DNA from: Tetrahymena thermophila SB210
Taxonomy: Eukaryota > Ciliophora > Oligohymenophorea > Hymenostomatida > Tetrahymenidae
Assembly (NCBI RefSeq): GCF_000189635.1
Contig: NW_002476571.1
Coordinates: 367,957 to 431,956 of the forward strand
Reading direction: 5' to 3'
Length of the DNA stretch: 64,000 bases
Position 1 is the stretch's first letter. Every line of letters starts with the position of its first letter. Positions 1 through 13,369 of the stretch are shown in pieces. The notes below the pieces were generated by a model that saw only the letters and a program-made list of their open reading frames with translations, had not been told where the DNA came from and made no database searches. Both the position numbers and the translations under genes were made by a program.

Positions 1-3000
1 AGATTTAAGATTATTGGTTTTAGAAATCTAATTGAGAGGTTTATAAAATATCTCCTGTCTAAATATCTATTATTTGTATATATTAATTGGTTAATATTAT
101 GATGTTCAAAGTATTGTCTATCCTAATAAGCTTTTTAATAATATCATTTTATTCTAATTTAAATTAAAATTATTCAATTTTAATTTAAGTTGAAAGAGAC
201 TATGAGTATGAATATATTATCTTATTCCATAAGCTTCTGTTTTTTGTTGAGCTGTATATTAAGTAAGAATCGTCAATCATAATAAATTGGCCTATTCCTG
301 TTGATATATATGCTAGTATAAAAAGCTTTGGATTAGTTTGATTCTTCTAAAGAGAATATAAAGACTACTTTTAAGTTAAAAAAAGAACTTGGAAATCAGA
401 GTCTCTGATAAAAGTAACTATTTAAGAATCAAGCAATTAAGAAAATATAGGAGTAATTCTAGTAGAAGTTATATTGTAGATTAAGAATTAATTAAATATT
501 ATTACATAAATTTAAGAGTTATTTTTATTGTAATAATTGTAGTAAAAGTATGAAGGATTTAGTTGATTAAAATATTTAACATCCTTTACTTCACCATCGA
601 CTATATTTTTAAGAGTTGATTGACTATTATCAAATAAAATATATTGGTTTTAATTAATCTATAATATATTTGGTATTATACTATAAGGTAATTATTAATT
701 TTAGTTAAACTCTAAGATAGAGTAATCAAAAACTTTTAAACTCAAATAGTCTGTAACAAATATTTAATTTTTATTAAAGCTGATGTAAATATCAAATATT
801 TGAAGCTAAAATTGGTATTTGCAAATAAAAATATTATCATCGTAATCAAAGATATAAAAAATATTATTTGAGCTTGCAAAAAGTTTTCTCTTATAATGGT
901 CCCAAATCAATATTTTTTAGTAAGCATTTGGGTCATTTTATACCTTATCTAACTATTTTAATATTATGTTAAGAGAAAAATATATAAAAATTGAATTTTT
1001 AAAATAACTTTAGTGAAAATAAAAGGATATTTTTATAAAAGTAAAAAAATAATAAATTAAAAAAATTACTTAAAATATTTTAACAACTTAATTGGTATTA
1101 TAAGAAATAATTTCAATTTAATTTTAATTATCAATTAGCATAACCAGATCAAGAATTTCATCAACAACTATTTAACTTTGATGATTAAATTAATACTATA
1201 ATTAGATAGTTTACTTAGCCACTTGAGTATTTATGTTATATATTACGATAAAATTACTGTAAGAAGAAAATAGCATAACTTATATTTGATCAGAGAAAAA
1301 ATAAAACTTTTAGTTAAAAAATAATATATATAAAATTGCTTATACAATTGAAATTTATTTATTTTCATACCTTATACATATTTTCAAAGGTGTTAGTACT
1401 AAATGCCGGGAAAGAAGTATCTAACAATTGATATGTATCTAAATTAAGTATTTTAAAACTTGAACTTTATTTATCTCCAATAATAATATTGCTACCATAG
1501 TCATTATAATATATAGAATAAGGTAAAAAATTTGTAGAATATTTAATAAACTTGTAAATTTATTCTTTTAAAGAGTACACTCTTAAACTATATTAACTAT
1601 AAAAGATGATCAACTATTTTTGTCTTTAAATAATAGTCCCATAAATGAAATATTCTGTAAACGGATAATTGTTAGTGATACAATTTAAAGAAATAGCCTT
1701 AAAAATGATTTAAGAAAAAATATATTAAAATTTTTATTTTTAAATTTATATATTTACTTACCTCTAAGTTGAATAAGCAATCTTACAAGTTTTGTATAAA
1801 AGCCATGTATCCTAATTCTATATCGTATGCAAGATTCATAAATAATTATTAAGACACGTAATTAAACAGCTTTTTAATATTTTTTAAGTCAAATAAGTAA
1901 AGAAAGAAAACAAACCTTAAATAAATTTTTACAATTTCAAAATTAGATGAGCTAATTAAAGCAAGACGACGTCCAACAACTATTACCATATATTTTTAAT
2001 ATGGATAATAAAATCCTTTATTATCATATAAATGATAGTACCTGTAATTTTAAGGAGTTAGCTAAACAGGTTGTTAGAAATCAATATTAATTTATGCTAT
2101 TATCTTTTGGTATTTTATCACTCTTATTTAATTTGAATATATATTTAACTATATATCTAACTCATAAAAATTAACAACATGTTAGTATTGTTAAGTATTT
2201 AAAAAATCATTATTTTAATATTCATAACAATATATTTATTTTACATCTACCATTTACTATAGCCATTCATTACTACCAGTTAAAGGAATTTAAATATCGT
2301 TAAATTGATATTAATTATAATCATTTTATGATACCTTATGTTAAAAAAAGATTTATTTAGAAGTTAAACTTAATCTTTTATATTAGTTTATTTTACCTGT
2401 TATAATTAAAGATTTAGGTCATCTAAACTAATTATAAGAGAGACATTGCTATTTATAAATATTATCTAATTTTATTTATGTAATATGTTCTACAAGCCTT
2501 ACCCATAGTAGTCGTTTTGAAAGAGTATGATCTAATTTGTATCTCCATCATAGTATTATAAAAAGGCACTATTGCTGAGAATAAATACTTTGTTGCCATA
2601 ACTAACGAAATGTGCTATGTATGCACCAGTAGGTATTTCCTAGTTTAAAAAAAATATATAACTATTTAAAAATTATTTTATATTGATATGATACATATAA
2701 AACCTTATTATCTTGAGTAGAGACAATTTAAAGTGTAGTATAAGGTGTTAAGCTAATTATCTAATAGCTTAAATTTGGAGATAAATAATAAGAAATAATT
2801 TGTGTATATTAACTAAATATTTTTTTCTTATAATTGTTTAGAAGGTCCCTACTTATTATTCCTCCGAAATAATCAGAATAATAAATTGTATCTTAGTTTA
2901 AATTGAAAAAACCTATCTAACCAAAACATATATTATAAAATTCTGAAGAGATATAAACAGGATTTTACTATTTAAAAAAAAAAATGATTATCAAAATAAT

Positions 3001-4795
3001 TTGAATGAAAGAAATATACATCTTTGTAAGCATTGTAGATCAATATTTATGCAAGATATTTTTAGTAAAAAACTAAGAAACAAATAATATCGCCAGTTTT
3101 CTGTGAAACTTAAACATCATTTACTATCTACCTTATTGAGAATTTATAGTTGTATTAGTTGTTTATTTAACTATAATGAAAAATATGAAGCTGTCTTAAT
3201 TCTGTATAAAGTTAACTTATTACTACATTATATATATAAACTATCAATGTTTTTGTACTCTTGATATAGAACGGTTAATTAAAAAAATATATTTGGTCAG
3301 GTGTAATATCTATATCACTAAACTCGTTTTCTAAAAGTATTTCAAAAGTATATAAATTCAATTCTCTTACTGTCAAAACACCATTTCTTATTCCAGTAAG
3401 TATTAATTTTTCTTCTTCTTATACAGCTATAAAGTTGTATAACTAATAGCCTTAAAATTCTGTTTGGTCTGGATAATAAAAATCATCCCAAAAATAAAAT
3501 GATTTAGCAACCTATCTCGATTCTAAATCATATTAGTAAGCAATTCCATTGCTTTTTAATTCTAATATTTAATTATTTGTAACAGTATCTAAAAAATTAA
3601 CTGCCGGAATATTAAATAATAATTAAGCATAGTAATAAGTATGCTATTCAGATGAGAAATACAATTAACTAGAATTTACAGAGGTTAACTGACTCTAAGT
3701 GAGCTCTTAAATTTATATATCTTACATTATTTAAGTTAACAAATATATTTTATCATTATTTTGAAAAACTTCTAAAGAAGTTAATTAGCAAACTAAAGGT
3801 TAAGATAATTTAAGAGTGTAAGAAAGGCTAAAACTATTTGAGTTAAGGTTAAAAATGTAAAGCAGATCTTGTTTTTGAGAGAAATAGATATCTTTAGTCT
3901 TCCAAAAGCAGTCAGAATTAAAGAAAGTTGATGGTAAAGTGCTCGTGATTTCTGTAACTTATATATTTGAGCTAATTTAGAATACTTAAGTTGCTGTTTA
4001 ATTTTGACCACCAATAAAAGTCAAAGTCTATATATTTAGATATAAATATTTTATTTTAATATTAAATATAGTATATTTTACTTTATTAGATCTCATTATT
4101 GAATATAAAATAGTCTATGGAGTGATAGATTAGATTAGTATAGGAGTTTGACCAAATATTATTTAGTAAAAATCTATTTTATTATTTTGGTAGAACACCC
4201 ACATATTTTCCATATCTAAATTTTCCATTTAAAGAGTGTACTATGATGAATACTATAAAAGTATATTCTTGTTAAATGATTAATCATAATAAAAAATTGT
4301 ATTTGTTGAGTTAATAGCAAGTATAAATTGATCATTTTTTTACTAATAATTTTAAACGCTGAGTATTTAATTTAAAATATCTGATGAATTATCAACAACA
4401 AAAAATTAATAAGATTGGAAGTCATATTAGACTATAAAACCTGTTTATGTCAAAAAAGTCATTTTCATTCCATCTAAGTAATATACATTACTTATTTATT
4501 AATTAAATGTAATATTTTATGATAAAAGTAAGCCACTAGAGATTTAAAAAGTGAAAACTTGGGTATACATATTCATACAAGATAGTGTTTTATTTTGAGT
4601 TGATTATTCTACTAGTTGCACACAATTTGCTGTCTATTATTAATTTTTGAAGCTTAAATAGGAAATAAACATAAATAATTTATTTACAGATGCTAGTTAT
4701 GGAAAAGTATAATAAGCTTAAGGTACAAGCTAAGGAATTGATTTCACAATAACTTTGCCATATACATCAATTTAAAGCATAGTGCTATTATCTTT
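1..4795 (-). CDS. Body of a large propeller-repeat surface protein (partial, multi-exon)
   Basis: Read on the minus strand with TAA/TAG as Gln, this stretch gives coherent protein in every segment tested: 4795 to 3300, about 2640-2410, 1256-1070, 952-490 and 480-1. The text is Ile/Asn/Gln/Tyr-rich with short repeated beta-strand phrases (FFVVDNSSDILNQ, GIAYQYDLESRQV, IFYIFDYDDN), typical of ciliate secreted proteins with WD/LVIVD-like propeller repeats. Introns with good ends lie at 953-1069 and 1257-1370, and others are likely near 1.7, 2.3-2.4 and 2.65-2.8 kb. The C terminus is beyond the window, so any membrane anchor is unseen. I infer that the cysteine-rich exons at 5978-6550 are its N terminus, but the junction was not resolved. 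The function is unknown; surface or secreted adhesion is only a family-level guess. Confidence 0.72.
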
Positions 4796-5977
4796 TTTTT
4801 TAATTAAAAAAATTAAAAAAATTTTCAGTATTTGGAGTAATATGTAGAGGTAGGATAGCTATATTAATTTTAAATCTTAATATAGCTAAAACAAAGTTTT
4901 TGATTAAATAAATGAGCCTTATTAAAAAAGACACAAGCCACTTTGATAAAAAAAGTAAAATATTTGTATAAAATGATTGCTTATATAATATTATAAAATA
5001 TTTTAAATTTGAATTATTTTGATTAGATGTTTTAAATGAGCTTTTAATTATTTTTACTTAAAGCAAATAAAGATAAAATTCAGCATTTTAAAAATCTACT
5101 TTTTTTAGAAAATTATTAAATTTAATAGCAATCATTCAATTTAGAAATTAATTACCATTATAACTCATTTCAAAATTTAAAAATGCTAATTCATTCTCAA
5201 TAAAATATCAAATAAGTAAATTGTTTAAAATATAATTAGCTAATAAATGTTATTTATAAATATGGAATAATAGATTCATAACTAACTCAGCGATTTAAAC
5301 TTTGAATTATCTTAATAAAATGAATAATTAAAAATTAACAAAAACCTCTCATTAAAATACAAAAGAAGCATTGTCTTAAATGTAAAAGAGGAATTTAGAT
5401 ATTTTTAAAAATTGTTTTAATAAGTTTTGTAATGAAGATTCAATCATTTAAAAAATGGAGTATTTTTTTAAAAATTCGCTTAAAATTATGAATACTTTCA
5501 TGATAACAAGTTTTTTAATAGCTTATTACCTTAATTAAAAAAAATATAAAATTATTTTAAAATATTATAAATAGTATTTCATATAATCATTTAGTAAATT
5601 ATATTAATAAAGTTAAAATAAATTCAATAAATATAGCAAAATTATATTTTATGAATTTATTTGATCTTATTTATTAATATTGATCGATCAATACTATAAA
5701 TTTAGAAAAAAGAAAATATAATGAAATTTAATCTATTCATTTAAATTGATTTTGTTATAATTAAGCGATTTTAAAGGAAAAAACATGAAACTAGGGTTTT
5801 TTTGTTGATCTTTTTTACTAAATAATTTATTTCCTCTTTCTTATATGAAAAAAAAATTTAGTCTTATTTAGTTTCACTCAATATATTTGTACACCAATTA
5901 ATTAAACTAAAGAACGATATTTAAATTAAATAAAATAACGAAAAACATAAATTATTTGCCTAAATTATAGTTTTTAC
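4796..5977. other. AT-rich stretch, candidate long intron
   Basis: About 1.2 kb, very AT-rich, with little protein-like text. It lies between the donor of the cysteine-rich exon (GT at 5977/5976 on the minus strand) and the propeller ORF, so it may be one long intron or contain a short exon near 4.8-4.9 kb. A frame near 4.8-4.9 kb looks partly coding but breaks at an A9 run about 4790. Its right half, from about 5470, is homologous to sequence near 8740 and 10420. Confidence 0.4.
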
Positions 5978-6550
5978 CTTCACTGATGGATGTACTATAG
6001 AACTATATTTGACCAACTGCTTAAGATTCAGGTATATAAGATAAAGATGGGCAGATTTATAGTTAAATACATGTGTTAGAAGATGAATCTAAGGAATAGC
6101 TATTAGATTAAATACTGCATTCATATACGCATTCTCCATCAAGTAAATATTAACTATCTTAACAATTCGCAATGCATCCTTACTGGAATAAAAAAATGCA
6201 ATGGTTTTTTAATAAAATGGTGATTAAGTTACTTTATTTTATGGATTCAAAGAGTATCCAGGTAAGCATTAATAGCATTCAGTAAATGAGCAGCTTGAGC
6301 AAAATTTAGAAGCACAAGAAATGCATTCCATGTTAAAGTTTTCGTATGTTCCACTAGGACAATTTTAGACACAATTATAGCTATTCTGATCAAAATAAAA
6401 TGGGTATTTACATCCAAGGCACTCAAAGTTTTTATCGCTAGAGCAATCTTAGCATATTTAGTTACACTAACTATCACCATCTTTTTAACCAAAAGAAAGG
6501 AAAGTTATATTCAGCATGAAATGGATAATTATCAAAGTCTTCTACTTCAT
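5978..6550 (-). CDS. Signal peptide and furin-like cysteine-rich N-terminal exons
   Basis: Two exons. Exon a (6550-6233, 106 codons) starts with a clear signal peptide (MKQKTLIIIHFMLNITFLSFG) and then CxxC-rich text such as CQDCSSDKNFECLGC and CISCASKFCSSCSFTECYQC, the spacing of growth-factor-receptor/furin-like repeats. A 50-bp intron (6183-6232, GTAACT..TTCCAG) leads to exon b (6182-5978), with further Cys pairs and ending in phase 1 at a GTAAAA donor. There is no in-frame TGA. The ATG at 6550 is chosen because it gives a complete hydrophobic signal. The product would enter the secretory pathway. Two decayed copies lie upstream at 9.2-9.7 and 10.8-11.4 kb. The block probably joins the propeller ORF at 1-4795 (inference). 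Confidence 0.75.
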
Positions 6551-9185
6551 CAACTTTTAAATATTTTTTTGTATTCTTATTTGAAATTTTTAGTTTGTTA
6601 TCAATATCAATATTCTTGAAAAAAAGCTTTTCCAAAATCAACAAATCAATTTTAAATACAATGAGGAAAATCAACAGCTTTTGAAATTATAACAAAAAGA
6701 TCACTATTTTATTGATTATTGATTCTGATTTAAAAGATCAAGACGCTCTGTTCTAAATGTTAAAGAATATTATATATATTTAAATAGGTGCTCTTCCCCA
6801 TTTAAAATTAAAAAGCTTAATCACTAAACATTCTAATTTTTAATATCGCTATTTTTTTAAAAAAGTGATTTTTTTCTTACCTAAAAAATGAGGATTTAGA
6901 GTAATTAAAATTCAAAAGGCATCAGATATTAAATACAAATTAGTTAAGTTTAAAGTTTTTTTCCTCAAAAAATATATGAAAATGGAATAATATATTATTA
7001 TAAAAATTATGCTATAAATAATACTATATATTATGTAAAAAAAGCAAAAAATACTTTACAAATGATTCGTTTACTTATTTTAAGCACACAAATTAATGAA
7101 AATTAAGAAATAAGACTCCAAAATATTACCTTTAATGTATATTTAATGTATAGACTTTGAGAGTATTTTGGATTTTTTTTTTAATTCATTTTCTTTGGCT
7201 ACTTAATAAATAAATTGATTGAAAATCGAATTAACCTTTATCTTTTCTCATAAATTCAAAAAGATATGTAGTTTCTTAGAAAAATGAATGACCTTAAATA
7301 AATCTTAATTTACTTAAATTATTTTAGCTTATATTCATTCAAGAAAAACCAATTTTTTATATATTGTAATTATAAGTCTTTATAATAAATCTTATGTGAA
7401 ATTATATTATCAAATACAAAAGAATATAGTCAGTCAATAATAAAATAATATTTTTAAAAATTAATATACCAAAATAGAGTAAAAAAAATAAATTAATTTT
7501 ATAATTATTTTTAATTTTTATTCAAATTTTAATATGTAAAATATTTATAACAAAAGCTATTTTAAATGAAGTACTAAAGGTTATATATTTAGAAATTATT
7601 TTATTCAAAATAGAAATATTAAAAACGCTTGCTAAAAATTATTGATTTTAAAAAATAAATAGAAATTTAAATTATTAATTAATATTTTTTAAAAATCATT
7701 CATTAATCCTTACTCATTTTTTCGAAAATTATTTGAAAGTAATAAAAAACTAAAATTTCGAAAATTAAAAACAATTATAAATAACAATTAGTATTTATCT
7801 TTTTTAGTGAATCTGTGCTAATTTTTTTTATCCTTGTTTTAGGTACATGAAATACCATTGTCATAAATGGCCTCTTTAGTATATTTCGTTAGGTATATTT
7901 ATCTTTTCTATCTTTAAGTAGTATTTTTTAAAGCGATTTATTATTAGATGCTAGATTAATTCATAACTTTATAAGTTAGATACTGCACAATTATTTTTTT
8001 ACTTCATTAAATTTAATATTCCTTATTATATTTAATTTAGGGGGAGGGTATTATTTTTTTAAAAAAAGTGATTTTTTTATGAGCTGAATTAATGAGGATT
8101 TAGAGTTATTAGAATTCAATAGATATCAAATATTATATTCAAATTAGCTAAATTTAAATATTTTTCTTCAAGAGATAATAAGAATAATATAATATAAATT
8201 TACAAAAATGATGTTTTATTATATTTTAGTAAACAAAGCAAAAAATACTTTAAAATTAATTTATTTACTTTATTTTAAGCACAATAATTTAAAGCAAATT
8301 AAGAAATATGCCTCAAAAATTGTACCTTTCATGTATAGATTTGGTGAGTATTTCGGTTTATATTTATATTAGTAAACAACCATAAAATAGTTCTTAAAGT
8401 TATCAAATTTTATAATAAATAAATTATTTTATTATTACCTAAAATGATAATATCTATATATCAGAATTTTTTAAAAATATATTTTCTTGCATTTTTTAAA
8501 TCTCATTTTCACTGGTTAATTTATAGATAATTAATTGATTGAAGACCTAATTAGCCAGCTAGCCTTGTATGTTTCCTCAAAAAAATTTAAAAAAACACGT
8601 AGTTTCAAATAACATTTAATGTGCATAATTGAAACTTAATTTACTTAAAGTATTTTTAGTATATTTTCGCTCAAAAAAACAAAGATTAAATTACAAAAAT
8701 TTAAAAAGCGTAGTTATTACAATTTCAAAAATAAATAATTTTTTTACAGTGTCTTCATGATAGAACATTTTTTTTTAGATAGCTTGCTTATTACCTTAAT
8801 TTAAAATAAACCAAAAATCATTTTTAAGTATTATAAATAGTATTTCATATAATTAATTGTAAGTTATATTGATAAAATTAAAATAAATTTAACATTTAGT
8901 ATTTTATGAATTTGATCTTTAACTATGAATAAATATATCTGTTCATTTAAAAATTTATTTTTTTATAATTTACTGATTTTAAAGGAAAAAACATTCATTC
9001 TATAATTATTTTGTTGATCTTTAAATACAAATTTATTTTCCTTTTCTTTCATGAAAACAAATTGATTAACATTTTAAATTTCATTTTGATTAATTGTTAA
9101 TTCACTTAAGTAAATTATCTAAGGGTTATTTAAATTAAAAAAAAGCAACAAAAACGTAAATTATATGCCTAAATTATAGTTTATA

Positions 9186-9739
9186 TCTTTATTGATGGAA
9201 ATACTAGAGAATTATATTTGACCAACCTCTTAAGTTGCAAGAATATTAGAAAAAAGTTGTGTTAAAAAATGGATCTAAAAAACATCTATTATTCTAAATG
9301 CTGGATTGATACATGCTCTCTCCATCAAGCAAATATTATCTATTTTAACAATTCGCAATGCATCCTTATTGGAGAAAAAAAAGATGTAATGATATTAAAA
9401 AAATTAAATGACTAAGTTACTTTATCCTGTAATTTCACTGAGTATCCAGGTTAGCATTAATAACATTCAGTAAATGAGTTACTTGAGCAAAATTTATAAG
9501 CACAAGAAACTCATTTTATATTTTAGTTTTTATATATTCTACTAGGACAAAATCAGATGCAAGTATGGCTATCCTGATCAAAATAAAATGGATATTGAAT
9601 TCCAAGGTACTCAAAATTTTTTATCTCTAGAGAAATTTTAGCTGACAAGGCTAAATTAACGAGAACCATATATTTGACCAAAAAATATGAAAGCTATATT
9701 TAGTATTAAAAAGATTATTATCAAAATCTTCAATTTCAT
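9186..9739 (-). pseudogene. Decayed copy of the cysteine-rich N-terminal exons
   Basis: Homologous over its length to 5978-6550. It keeps a good signal-peptide start (MKLKILIIIFLILNIAFIFF) but has a +1 frameshift in the run corresponding to DKNF, in-frame TGA codons where the parent reads Cys-Val-Gln and Met-Glu, lost cysteines, a mutated acceptor (CAA for CAG) and a lost exon-b donor (GATATA for GGTAAA). No downstream propeller body accompanies it. It cannot encode the parental protein. Confidence 0.8.
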
Positions 9740-10802
9740 TAACTTTTAAATATTATTTGGCGTATTTGTTTGTAATTTTTAGCTTGTTAGCAACATTGTT
9801 AATAAATAACCTTTTCCAAAATAGAAAAATCAATTATATATACAATGAGAAAAATCAACCGCTTTTAAAATTATTATAATCAGTTTATTATTTTACTGAT
9901 TACGTATTTTAAAAATCTAGCTAGATGTTCTAATTTATGTGTTAAAAAATAACTTTTTAAAAATTTTTGAGAAGAAAAAAGCATTTAAAAATACAGATTG
10001 TAAAATTTATTGTTAGAAATTAATTGAATTCCTTTCATTTCATAAATAATTCAATTAATTTATGATATCATCAACTATTAATAACTTAAAGGAATATTAA
10101 TTAATTTTTTTATTTATAAGTCATTAGTAATGTTTTAAGTTTGTAAAGACATATAAAAAAATATACGTTGGGTCTTCTACTAAAGATAGGAAAAAAAAAA
10201 AAGTTTTACTAATAAAAGTTATTTTAACAAGTATTTTGGAAAAAAATTCAATTTATTTTTACTGAGCTTAATTAATGAGGATTTGGAGTTATTAGAATTC
10301 AAAACATATCAAAGATTATATAAAACTTAGCTTAATTTAAAAATTTTTTCTTAAAAAAAAAATAAGAATGAAATGAAATAATTTTTATTTACAAAAATTA
10401 CTCTCTAAAAAATTCTGTTTTTTTAAGTTATATTGATAAAATTAAAATAAATTCAATAAATAGCTAAATTCTATTTTATGCATTTGATCTTTATATATGA
10501 ATATGATCTTATAAATTTAGAAGAAGAAAAAATATATATAATGCTATTTAATGTTTTAATTTCAATTTATTTTGCTATTATTAACTGATTTTTAAAGGAA
10601 AAGCATTGATTATATATAGCTTTTTTGTTGATTTTTTACTAAATTTTTTTTCCCTCTTTCTTTTATGAAAAAACTTAATTAACAAACATTATTAATTTCA
10701 TTTTGATTATATCTTAAAACATTTAAGCAATTTATTGAATGGTTAGTTTAATTTAAAAAACAATAAAAAACATAAATTATATGTCTAAATTATAATTTTT
10801 AT

Positions 10803-11355
10803 CTTCGCTGATGAATATGCTAAAGAATGATATTTGACCAACCACTTAAGTTGAGGGAATATAAGATAATAAAGGGCAGATTTATAGCTAAGATAGATCT
10901 AAAAAATAACTCTTACATTACATGTTAGATTCATATACACTCTCTTCATGATAAAAATGTTAATCATCTTAACAATTCTCAATGCATCCTTACTGGAGTA
11001 AAAAATGTAATGATATTAAGAAAAATAAATAAATAATTAAATTACTTTATCCTGTGGGTTCACTGAGTATCCAGGTTAGCATTAATATTCTTCAGTAGAA
11101 AAGTAGCTTAAGCAAAATTTATAAGCGAAGGCATTCCATATTTTAGTTTACATATGTTCTACTAGGACAAAATTAAATGCAATTATAGTTATTCTGATAA
11201 ATATAAAATGGGTATTTGCAACCAAGACAATCAAAACTTTAATTAAATATCTTAAGAGACTTGATTATATTAAGAAACATCATACTTTTGTCCAAAAAAA
11301 AAGGAAAGTTATATTTAGTATTAAATGGATAAATCATCAATGTCTTCAATTTCAT
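10803..11355 (-). pseudogene. Second decayed copy of the cysteine-rich N-terminal exons
   Basis: Homologous to 5978-6550 and to 9186-9739. An extra T after the start codon breaks the signal-peptide frame. A net 5-base loss removes the CISC segment and shifts frame, and the donor of the second exon is GATAAA instead of GGTAAA. The intron acceptor (CTCCAG) is still present. The lesions differ from those in the other decayed copy, so decay was at least partly independent. Confidence 0.78.
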
Positions 11356-11896
11356 TAATTTTTAAGTATTATTTTGTGTATTTGTTTGTAATTTTTAGTT
11401 TGTAAGCAGCATTCTTAATAAATAAGCCTTGTCAAAATAAAGAAATCAATTTTAAATACAATGAGAAAAATCAACAGATTTTTAAATTATTTTTATTTTA
11501 CTTTTAACATATTTAAAAAAAAGAAAAAAATTTTTTAAATTAATTAAAATTTAATCAATAGGAAATACTTATTAGACTAAAATTTTATTTTTTAACTATA
11601 ACTTGTAAATTAGTTTTATAACACAAATTTTAGAAAAAATTAGCAAATGTTTATTGCAAAAGAAATAAAATTAGCAAAAATAAAAAAGGAAATAGCTGCA
11701 AAGGGTTTTTAATTAAAATTTTTCATCTTTATCAAAATTTGCAAAATCTATGACCCTTTCGACTCAATATGCTAATATTATTATTAATAATATTTAATAT
11801 ACAATAGAATGATGCGATAGGAATATTGTAAGTTAAATATTATTTTATAGCTCAAATAAAATTATAAATATAAATTCTATAAATAAAAATTCATAC

Positions 11897-12160
11897 CTAA
11901 AAATAAAAATTAAAATAGAGTTTCCAACTTTTAAAACAAAATTGTTACATTTATTATAATTAAAAATAATGAAGCTTGGAATTTCTGAAAATGGTACAGT
12001 ATTTTTAACTAAATTTCGTCTTACAAAGTAATTAATTCTTATATTAGATAAAAATCATTTAAATAATTTGTTTATGTTTCCCTCAAATATCTATCATTTG
12101 GTCTATTACTAATATTTTACATTTTAGTAAAGTGTAGATGTAAACTCAAAATTTGAAGTA
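11897..12160 (-). other. Exon-like segment, possible 3' part of a lost gene
   Basis: On the minus strand an open frame reads in part NISNRPNDRYLRETQTNY and FYLIQELITLQDEIQLKI, then runs into a GTATGA donor near 11896. The mix of charged and hydrophobic residues is better than expected from random AT-rich DNA. A neighbouring segment at about 12300-12235 reads EEYDKFMKRSNSDKIKNKF before a GTAAAT donor. I do not recognise the family. It could be the tail of a former gene belonging to the duplicated block to its left, or chance. Confidence 0.3.
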
Positions 12161-13369
12161 TCTCAAATAAAGTAAAAAGTTTTTAATAATGAATAGATAA
12201 AATAAGCATGAACACAATTTATTATTTATTTACCTGAATTTATTTTTTATTTTGTCAGAATTACTTCTTTTCATAAATTTATCATATTCTTCTTTAATAG
12301 ATTATTGAATAGAAAATAATTAAGTATAACTAGTACCAAAATATTACAAACAATCTTAACATAAATAAGAAAATCTCCATTTTTTCAAATTTATATGGTA
12401 ATACTATATCAAAATTCAATGAAATCCCGACAAAATTCATCTCTTATTATATCACTCTTCTCAAAGGCTTTGTATTCTAAAATCTTAAAGTAAATTAGTG
12501 AAGAATTTTTAATTCAATTTATATATTTTATTTAATTATTATATGGCAAATATTGATTAAATATATTAGAGATAGATTTTATAAAATTAAGATAAAACAA
12601 TATAATACTTAGAAGTTTGTTTATTTGTTTGTGTAAAACATGCTTTTGTAAATTAAGGATATGAAAGATTTATAAAACTTTACATTTCTAGTAAATTAAA
12701 TAATGAGAGAATTTATGTTAGAAAGCATAATTTTGTATTTAGTTTTTTCTTACAGTTTACATTCATATTAACTTAGAAAAAGGATATTTTTAATCGATTA
12801 ATTAAATATTTAGATGGATTAAAACAAGATTTTTAAATGTATCAGAAAAAAAGATTGTTTAATATTTCAAATTACAAACATTCAAGTATTTTTCTACCAA
12901 ATTTTTTTTTATCCTCACACTTTTTCAATCTAAAAATTAAAAATTAATGAAAATTTAAATTAATGAACTAATAAATAAGCTAAATAAGCTAGCTAATCTT
13001 TTTTGATTAGAAATAGAAAGTATTTTCTAAGAATAAAAAACATGGCTAAGAGCCATTAAATTAAAAATTTATTTAATCAGATTTTAAAAATATTGAAAAT
13101 TTATATTACTCCCAAATAAATATAAAAATATTAAAATTTAAAATGAAAAGATAATTAATTTATTTTTTATTTTAGCAATATTCAAATAAGATTAATTTAG
13201 GATTTGTCAATAAATTAAAAATTATTGGTTATACTAAGAAAGATTGATTCGTAGATAAATTAATTGATGATTTAAATTAATTTTATATGTCATTTAAATT
13301 AGTGATATTGCCACCATTATTTTTAATAATATAAATAAAAAACTAAATTTAAAAATAAATAATTATATA
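12161..13369. other. Intergenic, no supported gene
   Basis: Apart from the weak exon-like piece near 12235-12300 I see nothing here but AT-rich sequence. It includes the presumed promoter of the P450 gene starting at 13370; no distinct promoter motif can be assigned. Confidence 0.5.

Larger units (their letters stand above)
5470..11500. repeat. Tandemly duplicated N-terminal gene block
   Basis: A unit of about 1.9 kb (left flank, Cys-rich exons, right flank; 5470-7350) recurs in pieces. The right flank reappears at about 8040-8680, left flank plus exons at 8740-9950, a right-flank piece at about 10220-10400, and left flank plus exons at 10420-11500. Shared landmarks include a run around 'aatgaggatttagagt' (6888, 8089, 10274), 'ttattttaagcaca' (7077, 8270) and 'tataaatagtatttcatata' (5565, 8831). 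Homology covers noncoding as well as coding sequence, so these are DNA-level duplications. Only the leftmost exon copy is intact. Confidence 0.7.

Noticed and set aside
3793..4014. Minus-strand frame of 73 codons starting MVVKIKQQ
   Set aside because: It is out of frame with the long propeller-like reading, which continues on both sides without a stop.
6247..6492. Minus-strand frame of 81 codons
   Set aside because: It is an alternative frame of the cysteine-rich exon; the frame with signal peptide and regular CxxC spacing is the real one.
9218..9232. Sequence close to the Tetrahymena chromosome breakage site (contains ACCAACCTCTT)
   Set aside because: Three mismatches to the 15-base consensus as I recall it, and the bases are inherited from the decayed cysteine-rich exon, whose parent has the related accaactgctt at 6010. 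No telomere-like repeat is nearby.
12703..12966. 88-codon plus-strand open frame
   Set aside because: With only TGA as stop at about 80% AT, random frames of this length are expected. No motif, splice context or paralogue supports it.
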